From assembly GCF_007677875.1 (NCBI RefSeq), contig NZ_VEDO01000007.1, forward strand, positions 62,001 through 126,000: DNA of 64,000 nucleotides. The letters are read 5' to 3'. Of the stretch, positions 1 to 8,094 are shown piece after piece. Made by a program: the position numbers and the translations under genes. This DNA is from Variovorax boronicumulans (lineage in GTDB: Bacteria > Pseudomonadota > Gammaproteobacteria > Burkholderiales > Burkholderiaceae_C). Below the pieces are notes generated by a model, which did not search any database, was not told the origin of the DNA, and saw only the letters and a program-made list of their open reading frames with translations. The number at the start of each line of letters is the position of its first letter. Position 1 is the first letter of the stretch.

Positions 1-2
1 GC

Positions 3-488
3 CAGCACCCGGCCGCGCTGATCCCGACCTTCATGCAGGCCTCGCTCGCGCGGCCCGAGACCATGGTGCTGGGCCGGCCCGTGTTCGACGCCTCGGCACC
101 GCTGCTGCGCGTGCGCGGCCGGCGCGTGTCGAACTGGTGGACCAACGTGGAGACGCTGGGCGCCGGAATCGCCGACTCGCTGTACGGCTTCCGCGTCTAC
201 CCGATCGCCGAGCTCGTGGCCGTGATGCGGCGCCAGCCCTGGATGCGCCGTTTCGACTTCGACACCGAGGCCGTCGTGCGCCTGGCCTGGCGTGGCGTCA
301 AGCCCGTCAACCTGGATGCGCCCGTCAAGTACCTGACGGCCGAGGAGGGCGGCGTCTCGCATTTTCGCTACGGCCGCGACAACGCTTTGCTGAGCTGGAT
401 GCACTTTCGGCTCATGCTGGAGTTCGTGCTGCGCCTGCCGCTCCTGGCCTGGCGCCGTGCCACGCAGCGCCCGCCGTTCCAAGCCTGA
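3..488 (+). CDS. Glycosyltransferase family 2, C-terminal part (cut by window edge)
   Basis: The reading frame is open to the left edge, so only the last ~161 residues are present and the true start lies upstream. The visible segment resembles the C-terminal part of dolichyl-phosphate-mannose-synthase-like GT2 enzymes: an 'FDTEAVVRLAWRG' stretch around residues 86-98 of the fragment, then a conserved 'VKYLTAEEGGVSHF' stretch and a hydrophobic tail that may sit on the membrane. GT2 enzymes of this kind are common in aryl-polyene clusters and are thought to help attach the polyene to a lipid/sugar anchor. It is translationally coupled to the next gene (TGATG overlap). Family is fairly clear from the fragment; the donor and acceptor are unknown. 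Confidence 0.75.
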   Translation, partial: QHPAALIPTFMQASLARPETMVLGRPVFDASAPLLRVRGRRVSNWWTNVETLGAGIADSLYGFRVYPIAELVAVMRRQPWMRRFDFDTEAVVRLAWRGVKPVNLDAPVKYLTAEEGGVSHFRYGRDNALLSWMHFRLMLEFVLRLPLLAWRRATQRPPFQA

Positions 489-1165
489 TGCGCGGCCCCA
501 CGCGCCCCGGCTGGCGGGCCGAGCTCTGGTCCCGCGCGCGCGAGCTGTTCTGGCTCAAGCTGCTCGGCACCGCGCTGTGGACCACCGCCTTCTTCGTGGG
601 CTATTTCGCGCTGCTGCGCAATCCGGTGCACCCGGTCACCGTGATGCCGCTGACCTGGGTCGACGCGCTGGTGCCGTTCCAGCCCCTCATGCTGTGGCCC
701 TACCTGTCGCTGTGGTTCTACATCGGCATCGCGCCCGGGCTGCAGCGCGGCTTCGCGCAGCTGCTGGTCTATGGGTTATGGACGGCGGTGCTCATGGGCG
801 GCGGCCTGCTCATCTTCTACTTCTGGCCGACCGCGGTGCCGCCGCTGACGCTGGACCGCAGCGGCCATCCGGGCTTCGCGCTGCTCGAAGGCGTGGACGC
901 CGCCGGCAACGCCAGCCCGTCCATGCACGTGGCCTCGGCCGTGTTCACGGGCATCCGGCTGCACGCCGTGCTGCGCGAGACCGGCGCGCCGCTTGCGCTG
1001 CGCCTGGCCAACGGGGTCTGGGCCTTGCTCATCGCCTGGTCGACCATGGCCGTGCGCCAGCACGTGGCACTGGACGTGCTTGGCGGCGCGGCCCTGGGGC
1101 TGGCGGTCGCGCTGGCCTCGCTGCGCTGGCGCCCGAGGCCGGGCTATCATGCGCCCCGCCCGTAG
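488..1165 (+). CDS. PAP2-family phosphatase, membrane protein
   Basis: 225-aa multi-helix membrane protein. A 'PSMHVAS' motif near residue 145 and 'RQHVALDVLGG' near residue 190 match the second and third catalytic motifs of the type-2 phosphatidic acid phosphatase superfamily; the first motif (KxxxxxxRP) is not obvious, so activity is uncertain. Hydrophobic segments around residues 22-45, 70-90 and 92-115 fit the fold. The ATG overlaps the stop of the glycosyltransferase as TGATG, which decides the start. In this cluster it could dephosphorylate a lipid or isoprenoid-phosphate carrier after glycosyl transfer; that role is inference from context. Confidence 0.75.
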   Translation: MRGPTRPGWRAELWSRARELFWLKLLGTALWTTAFFVGYFALLRNPVHPVTVMPLTWVDALVPFQPLMLWPYLSLWFYIGIAPGLQRGFAQLLVYGLWTAVLMGGGLLIFYFWPTAVPPLTLDRSGHPGFALLEGVDAAGNASPSMHVASAVFTGIRLHAVLRETGAPLALRLANGVWALLIAWSTMAVRQHVALDVLGGAALGLAVALASLRWRPRPGYHAPRP

Positions 1166-1178
1166 AACACCGTCCACC

Positions 1179-1424
1179 ATGAGTTCCCTGCCTGCCCTCC
1201 AGGAGCTGATCCACAGCAAGTTCGGCATCGACGCCGCCACCCTGACGCCCGAAACCTCGATGCGCGAGTCGGGCTTCGATTCGCTGGCCCTGGTCGAATT
1301 CGTGTTCGCGGTGGAGGACCAGTTCCACATCTCCGTGCCGGACGACAACACCAGCATCGACACCCTGGCCGAATTCGCGGCCCTGGTCGACCAGCTCGTC
1401 GCCGCCAAGCAGGCCGCCGCGTGA
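1179..1424 (+). CDS. Acyl carrier protein (aryl-polyene type)
   Basis: 81-aa acidic protein with the phosphopantetheine attachment motif 'GFDSLALVEF'; Ser35 is the expected carrier serine. Length and helix pattern are typical of type II FAS/PKS acyl carrier proteins. Its TGA overlaps the GTG start of the downstream ketosynthase, so the two are translationally coupled. The cluster has a second ACP at 15362-15637. Two ACPs are usual in aryl-polyene clusters, where one often serves starter loading and the other elongation; which does which cannot be told here. Confidence 0.92.
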   Translation: MSSLPALQELIHSKFGIDAATLTPETSMRESGFDSLALVEFVFAVEDQFHISVPDDNTSIDTLAEFAALVDQLVAAKQAAA

Positions 1425-2629
1425 GCATGCAGGCGGTCGCCGTCACCGGCCTGGGCGTGGTCTCGCCCCACGGCTCGGACGCCGACGCCATGTTCGAAGC
1501 CCTGCTGCAGGGCCATTCGGCCATCGCGCCCGTGTTCCCCGAACTGACCAAGCCGGCCTGTGCGGCCACCGTCGCCTTCGACCCGCTGCAGTGGTTCACC
1601 AAGATGCAGCTGACCGGCGTGGACCGCGTGAGCCAGCTGGCCGTGGCCGCCGCCGACCTGGCGCTGCGCGACGCCGACGTGCGGGGCGAAGTGGCGCCGG
1701 AGCGCCTGGGCATTTATGCCGGCTGCGGTATGGGCGGCGCGGCCGCTCTGGAGGCCGCCTACTGCGGCGGCGGCCGCGTGCCGCCGCTGACCATTCCGGC
1801 CTTCATGCCCAACGCGCCGGCCGCCCATGTGGCCATGCGCCACAAGGTGCTGGGGCCGGTGCTGACCTATTCCGTGGCCTGCGCCTCTTCCGCCGTGGCC
1901 ATCGCCGAGGCCGCCGCCGCCGTGCAGCGCGGCGATCTCGACGTGGCGATCGCCGGCGGCAGTGAGGCCCTGATCGTGCCCGGCGTGGTGCTGGCCTGGC
2001 AGGCCATGCACACGCTGGCCGCCTTCGACGAAGGCATGGCGGCCACCAGCGTGCGGCCGTTCGCGGCCGACCGCAGCGGCTTCGCGCTGGGCGAGGGCGC
2101 GGCCTTCGTGGTGCTCGAGTCGGCTGAACGTGCCCGCGCGCGCGGCGCGCGCATCCACGCCCGGCTGGCCGGCTGGGGCATCAGCAGCGACGCAGCCCAC
2201 CTGACCAAGCCCGACGCGGCCGGCCAGGCCCGCGCCTTGAATGCCGCACTACACCGCGCCGACCTGGCGCCGCGCGACGTGGGCTACTGCAACGCGCACG
2301 GCACGGCCACCAAGGCTGGCGATCTCGTCGAATGCGAGGCGCTGGCCCAGGTCTTTGGCGACGCACTTCCCGGCCTGGCCGTCAGTTCCACCAAGGCCCT
2401 GCACGGCCACCTGCTGGGCGCAGCCGGCGCGCTGGAGGCCGTGGTCACGGTCCAGGCGCTGGCGCAGCGCCGGCTGCCGCCCAACGCCCATTGCAGCGCG
2501 CCGGATCCGCAGTGCCGCGTGCCGCTGGTGCCTGCCGATGGCGCGGCAGCACCGCAGCTGGCGGCCGCGATCAGCAACTCCTTCGCGTTCGGCGGCACCA
2601 ATGCGGTGCTGCTGTTCACGCGGGACTGA
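1421..2629 (+). CDS. Beta-ketoacyl-ACP synthase (FabF-like KS)
   Basis: 402-aa ketosynthase. The active-site triad is complete: Cys154 in 'SVACASSAV', His293 in 'NAHGTATKAGD' and His330 in 'HGHLLGAAGAL', with the C-terminal 'NSFAFGGTNA' glycine-rich signature. It would catalyse decarboxylative condensation of malonyl-ACP onto the growing polyene in the cytoplasm. The GTG at 1421 overlaps the ACP stop (GTGA); an ATG two codons downstream is an alternative. Its 3' end overlaps the convergent halogenase-like gene by 14 nt. It is one of three KS-type genes in the cluster, with 6185-7372 and the shorter 5391-6188. Confidence 0.92.
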   Translation: MSMQAVAVTGLGVVSPHGSDADAMFEALLQGHSAIAPVFPELTKPACAATVAFDPLQWFTKMQLTGVDRVSQLAVAAADLALRDADVRGEVAPERLGIYAGCGMGGAAALEAAYCGGGRVPPLTIPAFMPNAPAAHVAMRHKVLGPVLTYSVACASSAVAIAEAAAAVQRGDLDVAIAGGSEALIVPGVVLAWQAMHTLAAFDEGMAATSVRPFAADRSGFALGEGAAFVVLESAERARARGARIHARLAGWGISSDAAHLTKPDAAGQARALNAALHRADLAPRDVGYCNAHGTATKAGDLVECEALAQVFGDALPGLAVSSTKALHGHLLGAAGALEAVVTVQALAQRRLPPNAHCSAPDPQCRVPLVPADGAAAPQLAAAISNSFAFGGTNAVLLFTRD

Positions 2630-4226
2630 GTTCGGGGAACAGCAGGTTCTGCGCGGCCGGTGCGGCCGGCCGCTGCGCCATCACGGCGCGCAGGGCGTCG
2701 GTCGGCAAGGCGGGATGCTGCCCGAGCGCGCGGTCCAGCAGCTGTTCGGCCAGCTGGTGCAGCAGCGCCAGGTTGTCCTGCAGGCGCGCCGCGAAGGCCG
2801 CCTCGTCCAACCGGTCCGTGAGCCCGCGGTTCAGTTCGGCGAACCAGTCCAGGCTGGCCTGGTCCAGCATGCGGCGCGGCCGTGCACCGCCGTCCACGGC
2901 ACCCCAGGCCCGCAGGAAGTCCTGCACGGCCACATTCAGGCGGTGCGACCAGGCCAGGTCGTCCTGCAGCCGCGCCATGGTCTGCACATCCACCAGCTTG
3001 CCCTGGAAGAACAGCTGGCACATCACACCCCAGTAGAAGGTGTAGTCCCAGAGCACCTTGAGCGGCATCACCTCGGCGCTGGCGAACAGCGGGTACTGGC
3101 CCGTGTAGATCGGCAGCATGGCCTCGTAGAGCGAGAAGTAGATGCGCTCGTACAAGGGGGCCAGCATGCCCACGGGCGCTTTGGCGCGGTCCTGCGCGAC
3201 GAGCTCGGTCACGAAGCTGTTGGAGATCGCGATGAAGTCGCCGCCCGGCGAGTAGAAGGGGTCCAGGAACAGCCCGGCCTCGCCCGTCAGCGCCCAGCGG
3301 TCGCTGCCGCTCCAGACCTTCTTGCAACCGTAGGAGAAGCGCTTGAAGAACGCGAAGTCCTGCAATCCATCGCGCTTGGTGTCCAGGTCCGCATGCAGCT
3401 GCGGCTGGTGCACGCGCAGCCAGTCCATGGCCTTGTCGAAGCTGTTCATGCCCTCCAGCGGGTGCAGTGCCGGGTCGGCCACGATGCCCACGGAATGCGA
3501 GCCCGAGGCCAGCGGGATCAGCCAGACCCAGTAGCCCGCGCCGACCAGGTGGTTGGTGGAGAGCCAGCGGTTCGGCGGATTGCAGCGCGCCAGCCATTCG
3601 GCGTCCCGTGTCCAGGCGGCGACGTCGATGCGCCGGTCGATGCGGAACCAGACGGCATGGGCGGCGTGGTCGTTGGACTGGGCCAGATCGAGTCGGCGCT
3701 TGACGAGGCCGGCGCGGCCGCTCGCATCCACCAGCCAGTCGGCCGTGGCTTCGTGCGTCTGGCCGCCATGTTCGAAGCGCACCGCATGCCGCTCGCCCTT
3801 GCGGCCCAGCGTGAAGTCGCGCACCAGCGCGCCGTCGCGGTGCTGCACGCCAGCGTCCTGCACCATCTGCGCCAGATCGTTCTCCAGCATGCCGCGGTCG
3901 AGCTGGTAGCTCTGCGTGGGCAGGAAGGTGCTGGCGCCCAGCTCGGTGACTTCGGTGAGGTCAGGCGCGCCGTCGCTCCAGAAGAAGCGGAAGCCGAACT
4001 TCTTGAGCTGACGCTCTGCGAGGTAGTCCTGCAGGCCCAGCACCTGCGACAGGTAGTGCGCCTGGATTTCGACCGAAGACTCGCCGACCTTGTGCGCGGC
4101 CTCGGGCAAAGGATGGGTGCGGCGCTCCAGCACCAGCACGTTGAGGTCCTTCATGCGGCGGCGCAGCTGCAAGGCCAGGGTCAGGCCGGCCAGTCCGCCA
4201 CCCAGGATCACGACGTCGTGGTGCAT
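2616..4226 (-). CDS. Flavin-dependent halogenase-like FAD oxidoreductase
   Basis: 536-aa protein of the tryptophan-halogenase superfamily. Visible signatures are the N-terminal FAD-binding 'GGGLAGL' (residues 9-15), a 'KVGESS' segment near residue 46 corresponding to the halogenase 'GEA/S' region, the 'WVWLIP' motif (233-238) matching the WxWxIP signature of flavin-dependent halogenases, and 'LDPFYSPGGDF' (321-331) matching the FxPxxSxG region. Candidate catalytic lysines are K75/K76. Related genes occur in xanthomonadin clusters, whose polyenes are brominated. It is the last gene of the 14-gene - strand operon. Halogenation of the aryl ring or polyene is inferred; flavin oxidation without halogenation is possible. 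Confidence 0.82.
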   Translation of the reverse strand: MHHDVVILGGGLAGLTLALQLRRRMKDLNVLVLERRTHPLPEAAHKVGESSVEIQAHYLSQVLGLQDYLAERQLKKFGFRFFWSDGAPDLTEVTELGASTFLPTQSYQLDRGMLENDLAQMVQDAGVQHRDGALVRDFTLGRKGERHAVRFEHGGQTHEATADWLVDASGRAGLVKRRLDLAQSNDHAAHAVWFRIDRRIDVAAWTRDAEWLARCNPPNRWLSTNHLVGAGYWVWLIPLASGSHSVGIVADPALHPLEGMNSFDKAMDWLRVHQPQLHADLDTKRDGLQDFAFFKRFSYGCKKVWSGSDRWALTGEAGLFLDPFYSPGGDFIAISNSFVTELVAQDRAKAPVGMLAPLYERIYFSLYEAMLPIYTGQYPLFASAEVMPLKVLWDYTFYWGVMCQLFFQGKLVDVQTMARLQDDLAWSHRLNVAVQDFLRAWGAVDGGARPRRMLDQASLDWFAELNRGLTDRLDEAAFAARLQDNLALLHQLAEQLLDRALGQHPALPTDALRAVMAQRPAAPAAQNLLFPELSPA

Positions 4227-4228
4227 GT

Positions 4229-4960
4229 TCAGACCATCCCTCCGTTGATGGAAATGACCTGGCCGCTGATGTAGCCGGCCGCGTCCGAGGCGAGAAAACC
4301 GACCAGCGCCGCGACCTCTTCGCCCGTGCCGGCCCGCTTCATGGGCACGATGCGCTCGATGGTGGCCTTGTCGAAGTCCTGCGCCATGCCGGTTGCGATG
4401 ATGCCGGGCGCGACCGCGTTCACCGTGATGCCACGGCTGGCCAGCTCCAGCGCCAGCGACTTGGTGGCGCTGTTCAGTGCGCCCTTGGCCGCCGCGTAAT
4501 TGACCTGCCCGCGGTTGCCGACCACGGCCGACATCGACGAGATGTTGACGATGCGGCCCCAGCGCGTGCGCACCATGGGCATGGTGAGCGGCTGCGTGAC
4601 GTGGAAGAAGCCGTTCAGCGAGACGGCGATGACCTGATGCCACTGTTCGGGCCGCAGCGCCGGGAACGCTGCATCGTCGTGCAGGCCCGCGTTGTTGACG
4701 AGGATCTGCACGGGCCCCGCCGCGAGCAGTTGGGCGCAGGCAGCGGAAGTGGCCTGCGCATCCGTCACGTCGAAGGCCACGGCCTCGGCGCTGCCGCCGG
4801 TCGCGAGGATTTCCCCGGCCAGGGCCTGGGCCGCGGCCAGGCGCTGGTTGGCATGCACGATGACATGGTGGCCGTCGCGCGCGAGCTGCAGCGCGATGGC
4901 GCGGCCGAGGCCGCCGCTGGCGCCGGTGACGAGGGCACGTTTTCTGGTGGGAGTGTTCAT
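4229..4960 (-). CDS. 3-ketoacyl-ACP reductase (FabG-type SDR)
   Basis: 243-aa short-chain dehydrogenase. It has the NADP(H)-binding 'TGASGGLG' motif (residues 12-19), the 'NNAG' motif (89-92) and the catalytic set Ser142, Tyr155 ('YAAAK') and Lys159, ending with the FabG-like 'GQVISINGGMV'. It should reduce the beta-keto group after each condensation in polyene chain extension. The ATG overlaps the upstream dehydratase stop (ATGA), placing it in the same operon, and it lies 2 nt upstream of the halogenase-like gene. Confidence 0.93.
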   Translation of the reverse strand: MNTPTRKRALVTGASGGLGRAIALQLARDGHHVIVHANQRLAAAQALAGEILATGGSAEAVAFDVTDAQATSAACAQLLAAGPVQILVNNAGLHDDAAFPALRPEQWHQVIAVSLNGFFHVTQPLTMPMVRTRWGRIVNISSMSAVVGNRGQVNYAAAKGALNSATKSLALELASRGITVNAVAPGIIATGMAQDFDKATIERIVPMKRAGTGEEVAALVGFLASDAAGYISGQVISINGGMV

Positions 4961-5397
4961 GCGGCGAGCGGCGTGTTCAGTACGACGGCGGCCCGGCCTT
5001 CTGCGACGGGCTGGCCCGCGTGCTGCACGCGGAAGTGGTAGAGGATCTGTTGCGCGTCACCGGCCTGGCGCAGCGCCTCGATGGTGAGGTCGCCCGCCAG
5101 GTCGTCCAGCCGCAGCCGGTGGAGCTGCACGCCGCGGGCGCTGGCGAGGAAGCCGGGGCTCGCCACGCTGCCGGCTTCCTCGCCGATCAGCGCGCCGTGC
5201 AAGGCCATGGCCTGGGCCGCGTACTCGATCGCGCAGGGCGCGAGCAGGCCCGAGGCCGTGCGCAGCGGGTTGTCCGCGTCGCGGTGGCTGCTGGCGCTGC
5301 AGACGATGGTGTTCGCATCCCAGCGCTCCAGCCGCGCCAGCAGACACATGCGCCCGCTGTGCGGGATCAGCCGCGCGATGGAGGCTGCATCTAGCAC
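4957..5397 (-). CDS. Hotdog-fold 3-hydroxyacyl-ACP dehydratase (ApeP-like)
   Basis: 146-aa protein beginning at a GTG that overlaps the TAG of the chain-length-factor-like gene (GTGCTAG). The N-terminal 'LIPHSGRMCLL' segment and 'CAIEYAAQAMALHGAL' near residue 65 are typical of the ApeP/FabZ-related dehydratases of aryl-polyene clusters, where the second dehydratase forms a heterodimer with a small partner; the partner candidate here is 13008-13322. Expected role: dehydration of beta-hydroxyacyl-ACP to the trans-enoyl form without later enoyl reduction, giving conjugated double bonds. Start choice rests on the overlap and lack of a nearby ATG. Confidence 0.82.
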   Translation of the reverse strand: MLDAASIARLIPHSGRMCLLARLERWDANTIVCSASSHRDADNPLRTASGLLAPCAIEYAAQAMALHGALIGEEAGSVASPGFLASARGVQLHRLRLDDLAGDLTIEALRQAGDAQQILYHFRVQHAGQPVAEGRAAVVLNTPLAA

Positions 5398-6188
5398 GGC
5401 GCCACCTCGACCTCTAAGGCCAGGTCGTCCAGGTAGGGCAGGCGCAGCGTGGCTGTGTACCGGCGGGCCAGCGCCTCCAGCAGCGGCAGCGCGGCAGCCG
5501 CCGGGATGGCGCAGCGCAGCGCTTCCAGCGATGCATCGGCGCAGGCGCTCGGATCGCTTTGCGCCGCGATCGGTTGGACGCGCAGCTGTGCCAGGCTGGT
5601 AGCGCTGCGCACCGGCGCGAGCAGCAGCGCCACACCGAAGTTCTCGGGGATCGGCCGTTTGCTGTTCAATGGCTCCGGATAGGGCAGGTCGTAGGCCACC
5701 AGCAGCAGCGGCCGGGCCTCGGCCATCTGCGTGGCAGCGGCTTCGAGCAGTCCGGCGGCGAAGCTGCCGTTGTGCGCGCACAGGCTGGTGGAACTGGCCC
5801 GGCTGGCCACCGCGATGTGCCAGTAGCCGGCCGCGGCGTTGTGCACAGAGTTCGTGAAGCGCGTGGGTGAGATCAGCGGGTTGGGCACGGCGAGTGCCTC
5901 GCACAGCGAATGGCAGTTCGCACCTTCGCCGCCCGAGGAGGTGAACACCGTGGCAAGCGTGGACGGGTCGGCGCCCGCGTGGGCGATGGCGGCATCGGCC
6001 ACCGCCATGGCCAGGCGCATCACCGGGCCGGCACGCCGGCGCTCGGCCGGCGGCAGGCGCGCGGGCGGCATGAGCAGCGTCGGTGCAAACGCATGGGCGG
6101 CCTCACCGCGCAGCACGGCTTGGGCCGTGGTCCAGTCAGGCAGGCCCGGACCCAGCAGGCCAATGCCCTCGACGTAGAGCGGGTTCAT
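5391..6188 (-). CDS. Beta-ketoacyl synthase-like chain-length factor
   Basis: 265-aa protein, about two-thirds the length of a full ketosynthase, resembling the short 'beta-ketoacyl synthase N-terminal domain' proteins of aryl-polyene clusters. The thiolase-fold N-terminus is recognisable ('MNPLYVEGIGLLGPG', then 'FTNSVHNAAAGYW' near residue 130), but the nucleophile position reads 'ASRASSTSLCAH', without the ACSS motif, and the catalytic histidines are missing. It is therefore probably a non-catalytic partner that sets chain length with the KS encoded just upstream (6185-7372, ATGA overlap). The role is inferred from chain-length factors in type II systems. Confidence 0.8.
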   Translation of the reverse strand: MNPLYVEGIGLLGPGLPDWTTAQAVLRGEAAHAFAPTLLMPPARLPPAERRRAGPVMRLAMAVADAAIAHAGADPSTLATVFTSSGGEGANCHSLCEALAVPNPLISPTRFTNSVHNAAAGYWHIAVASRASSTSLCAHNGSFAAGLLEAAATQMAEARPLLLVAYDLPYPEPLNSKRPIPENFGVALLLAPVRSATSLAQLRVQPIAAQSDPSACADASLEALRCAIPAAAALPLLEALARRYTATLRLPYLDDLALEVEVAPC

Positions 6189-7372
6189 GCACGGTCCTTT
6201 CCGAGCACCAGGCTGGCGTTGGTGCCGCCGAAACCGAAGGAGTTGCTCAGCACGCGCCGCAGCGGCGCGTTGCGGTTGTGGTCCAGGTAGGGCACGTGCA
6301 GTTCCGGGTCGGGGTGCTGGCGGTTCAGCCCGCCGGGGATGAAGCCGTGCTGCAGGGCCAGCAGGCTGATCGCAGCTTCCACACCGCCGGCTGCGCCCAG
6401 CGTGTGGCCGGTCGCGCCTTTGGTCGAGCTGCAAGGCGGCGCCGCGTCGCCGAACACGGCGCGCACGGCGCGGTCTTCCGAGGCGTCGTTGGTCGGCGTG
6501 GCCGTGCCGTGCAGGTTGATGTAGTCGATGTCGGCCGGCGCGAGCGCAGCGGCGTCCAGCGCGGCGCGCATGGCGGCGATCGCGCCCGCACCCTCCGGGT
6601 GGGGCGTGCTCATGTGGTGCCCGTCGTTGGTTTCCCCCACGCCCAGCACCCAGCCTTCAGGGGCATCGGCGTCGCGTTCGATCAGCGCGAACGCCGCGGC
6701 CTCGCCGATGGACAGGCCGCGGCGCTGCGCGTCCCACGGCCGGCAGGCCTCGGGCGCGAGCAGCTCCAGCGCGTTGAAGCCGTACAGGGTGGTCAGGCAC
6801 AGGCTGTCCACGCCGCCGACCACGGCGGCGTCGATCCAGCCGGCCTGCAACATGCGCTGGGCGTTGCCGAACACCTTGGCGCTGGACGAGCAGGCCGTGG
6901 AGACGACGAAGCGCGGGCCACCCAGTTGCAGCGCCTCGGCCATGAACAGCGCCAGCGAGTAGGTGTTCTGGGTTTCGGCGTAGCGGAAGGCATCGGGCAG
7001 ACTGCCGTCGCTCTGGCGGTTGCGGTAGGCCAGCTCAGTTTGCAGCAGGCCCGAGGTGCTGGTGCCCAGGAACACGCCCACGCGGCGTGCGCCCCAGCGT
7101 TCGCGCGCCCGCACCACCGCATCGGCGAAGCCGTCCTGCGACAGCCCCAGCCAGGCCAGGCGGTTGTTGCGGCAGTCCAGTGCGGACAGCGGCGCGGGCA
7201 GCTGTACGCCGTGCACGCCTTCGACTTCGCCGGTCCAGGTGGCCAGCGGCAGATCCATGAAGCGCAGAGGCGCCAGCCCCGAGCGCTGGGCCTGTAGCGC
7301 CGCCAGCGTGGCCGCGCGGCCGGCACCCAACGCGGTCGTCAGCGTGAAGGCAGAGATGGCAAGAGGGTTCAT
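6185..7372 (-). CDS. Beta-ketoacyl-ACP synthase (main elongating KS candidate)
   Basis: 395-aa ketosynthase with complete catalytic residues: Cys161 in 'STACSSSAKVF', His288 in 'NLHGTATPTND' and His323 in 'ATGHTLGAAGG', plus the C-terminal 'SNSFGFGGTNASL'. It is stop-start coupled on both sides: its ATG overlaps the methyltransferase stop and its stop overlaps the chain-length-factor start. That adjacency suggests these two form the KS/CLF heterodimer of the pathway. It belongs to the FabB/FabF superfamily; the aryl-polyene assignment comes from the gene set around it. Confidence 0.92.
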   Translation of the reverse strand: MNPLAISAFTLTTALGAGRAATLAALQAQRSGLAPLRFMDLPLATWTGEVEGVHGVQLPAPLSALDCRNNRLAWLGLSQDGFADAVVRARERWGARRVGVFLGTSTSGLLQTELAYRNRQSDGSLPDAFRYAETQNTYSLALFMAEALQLGGPRFVVSTACSSSAKVFGNAQRMLQAGWIDAAVVGGVDSLCLTTLYGFNALELLAPEACRPWDAQRRGLSIGEAAAFALIERDADAPEGWVLGVGETNDGHHMSTPHPEGAGAIAAMRAALDAAALAPADIDYINLHGTATPTNDASEDRAVRAVFGDAAPPCSSTKGATGHTLGAAGGVEAAISLLALQHGFIPGGLNRQHPDPELHVPYLDHNRNAPLRRVLSNSFGFGGTNASLVLGKDRA

Positions 7373-8094
7373 TCCTTCACTTTCGCGATCAGCAGGACAT
7401 TGGCGAAGGGCGTGCCGGCACTCATGGGCCGGCTGCTCACGGCGAAGCCGAGCCGCGCGAGCTCGGCCGACCACTCGGCCAGCGTGCGCCCGTACTGGGG
7501 CAGCACCCGGTGGCCGCGCACGCGCGTCACCACCGCATCGACCCACTGGCTGACCGCGAAGCCGCGCCGCGCTGCTGCATCGCCGACGCGCAGCAGCAAC
7601 CGGCCGCCGGGCGGCAGCGCGGCACGCACGCGGGCCAGCACGGCGTTCTGCTCGGCGATGGTGATGTAGTGCAGCACGTCCAGGATCACCACGGCATCGG
7701 CCGGCGGAAATGCTGTGCTGCGCATGTCGCCGCAAACGAAGCGGGCCTGCGCACCGAGCGGCGCGAGCGCGGCCCGGGCGCGCTCCACGTCGCGCGGCAT
7801 GAGCTCGATGCCGGTCACCTGGGCCGGCGCCGGTGCCGGCGGCCAGGCGGCCGGCCAGCGGCCCGCGCGGGCCTGGGCACCGGTGCTGGCGAGCAGGCTC
7901 GTCAGGAGGCCCTGACCACAGCCGATGTCCAGCACACGCGAGCCGGGCGGGATGAGGCCGGCTTCGATCAGGTGGCGGAACACCGGATCCATGGACAGCT
8001 TGCCGCGCGCGAAATGCCAGGCGAAGCGGCCGGCCGCGCGGTAGGGCGCGCACGCTCGCTCGCGCAGGGCCGTCCAGGCATGGGAGGGGTTCAA
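7369..8094 (-). CDS. SAM-dependent methyltransferase
   Basis: About 241 aa if a TTG at 8094 is used; this TTG overlaps the deacetylase stop as TTGA and no good ATG lies nearby (the first internal Met is about 35 residues in). Class I methyltransferase motifs are clear: 'VLDIGCGQGLL' (SAM-binding glycine loop, near residue 50), 'VTGIELMP' and 'VVILDVLHYI'. Many aryl polyenes carry a methyl group on the aromatic ring, so ring C- or O-methylation of the head group is the likely job; the substrate is inferred only from context. Confidence 0.85.
   Translation of the reverse strand: MNPSHAWTALRERACAPYRAAGRFAWHFARGKLSMDPVFRHLIEAGLIPPGSRVLDIGCGQGLLTSLLASTGAQARAGRWPAAWPPAPAPAQVTGIELMPRDVERARAALAPLGAQARFVCGDMRSTAFPPADAVVILDVLHYITIAEQNAVLARVRAALPPGGRLLLRVGDAAARRGFAVSQWVDAVVTRVRGHRVLPQYGRTLAEWSAELARLGFAVSSRPMSAGTPFANVLLIAKVKE

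Noticed and set aside
2241-4274. 677-codon + strand ORF opposite the halogenase-like gene
   Set aside because: Its translation is rich in Gln/Val/Arg/His with no domain character, as expected for the antisense of a GC-rich gene; the - strand frame carries the FAD and halogenase motifs.
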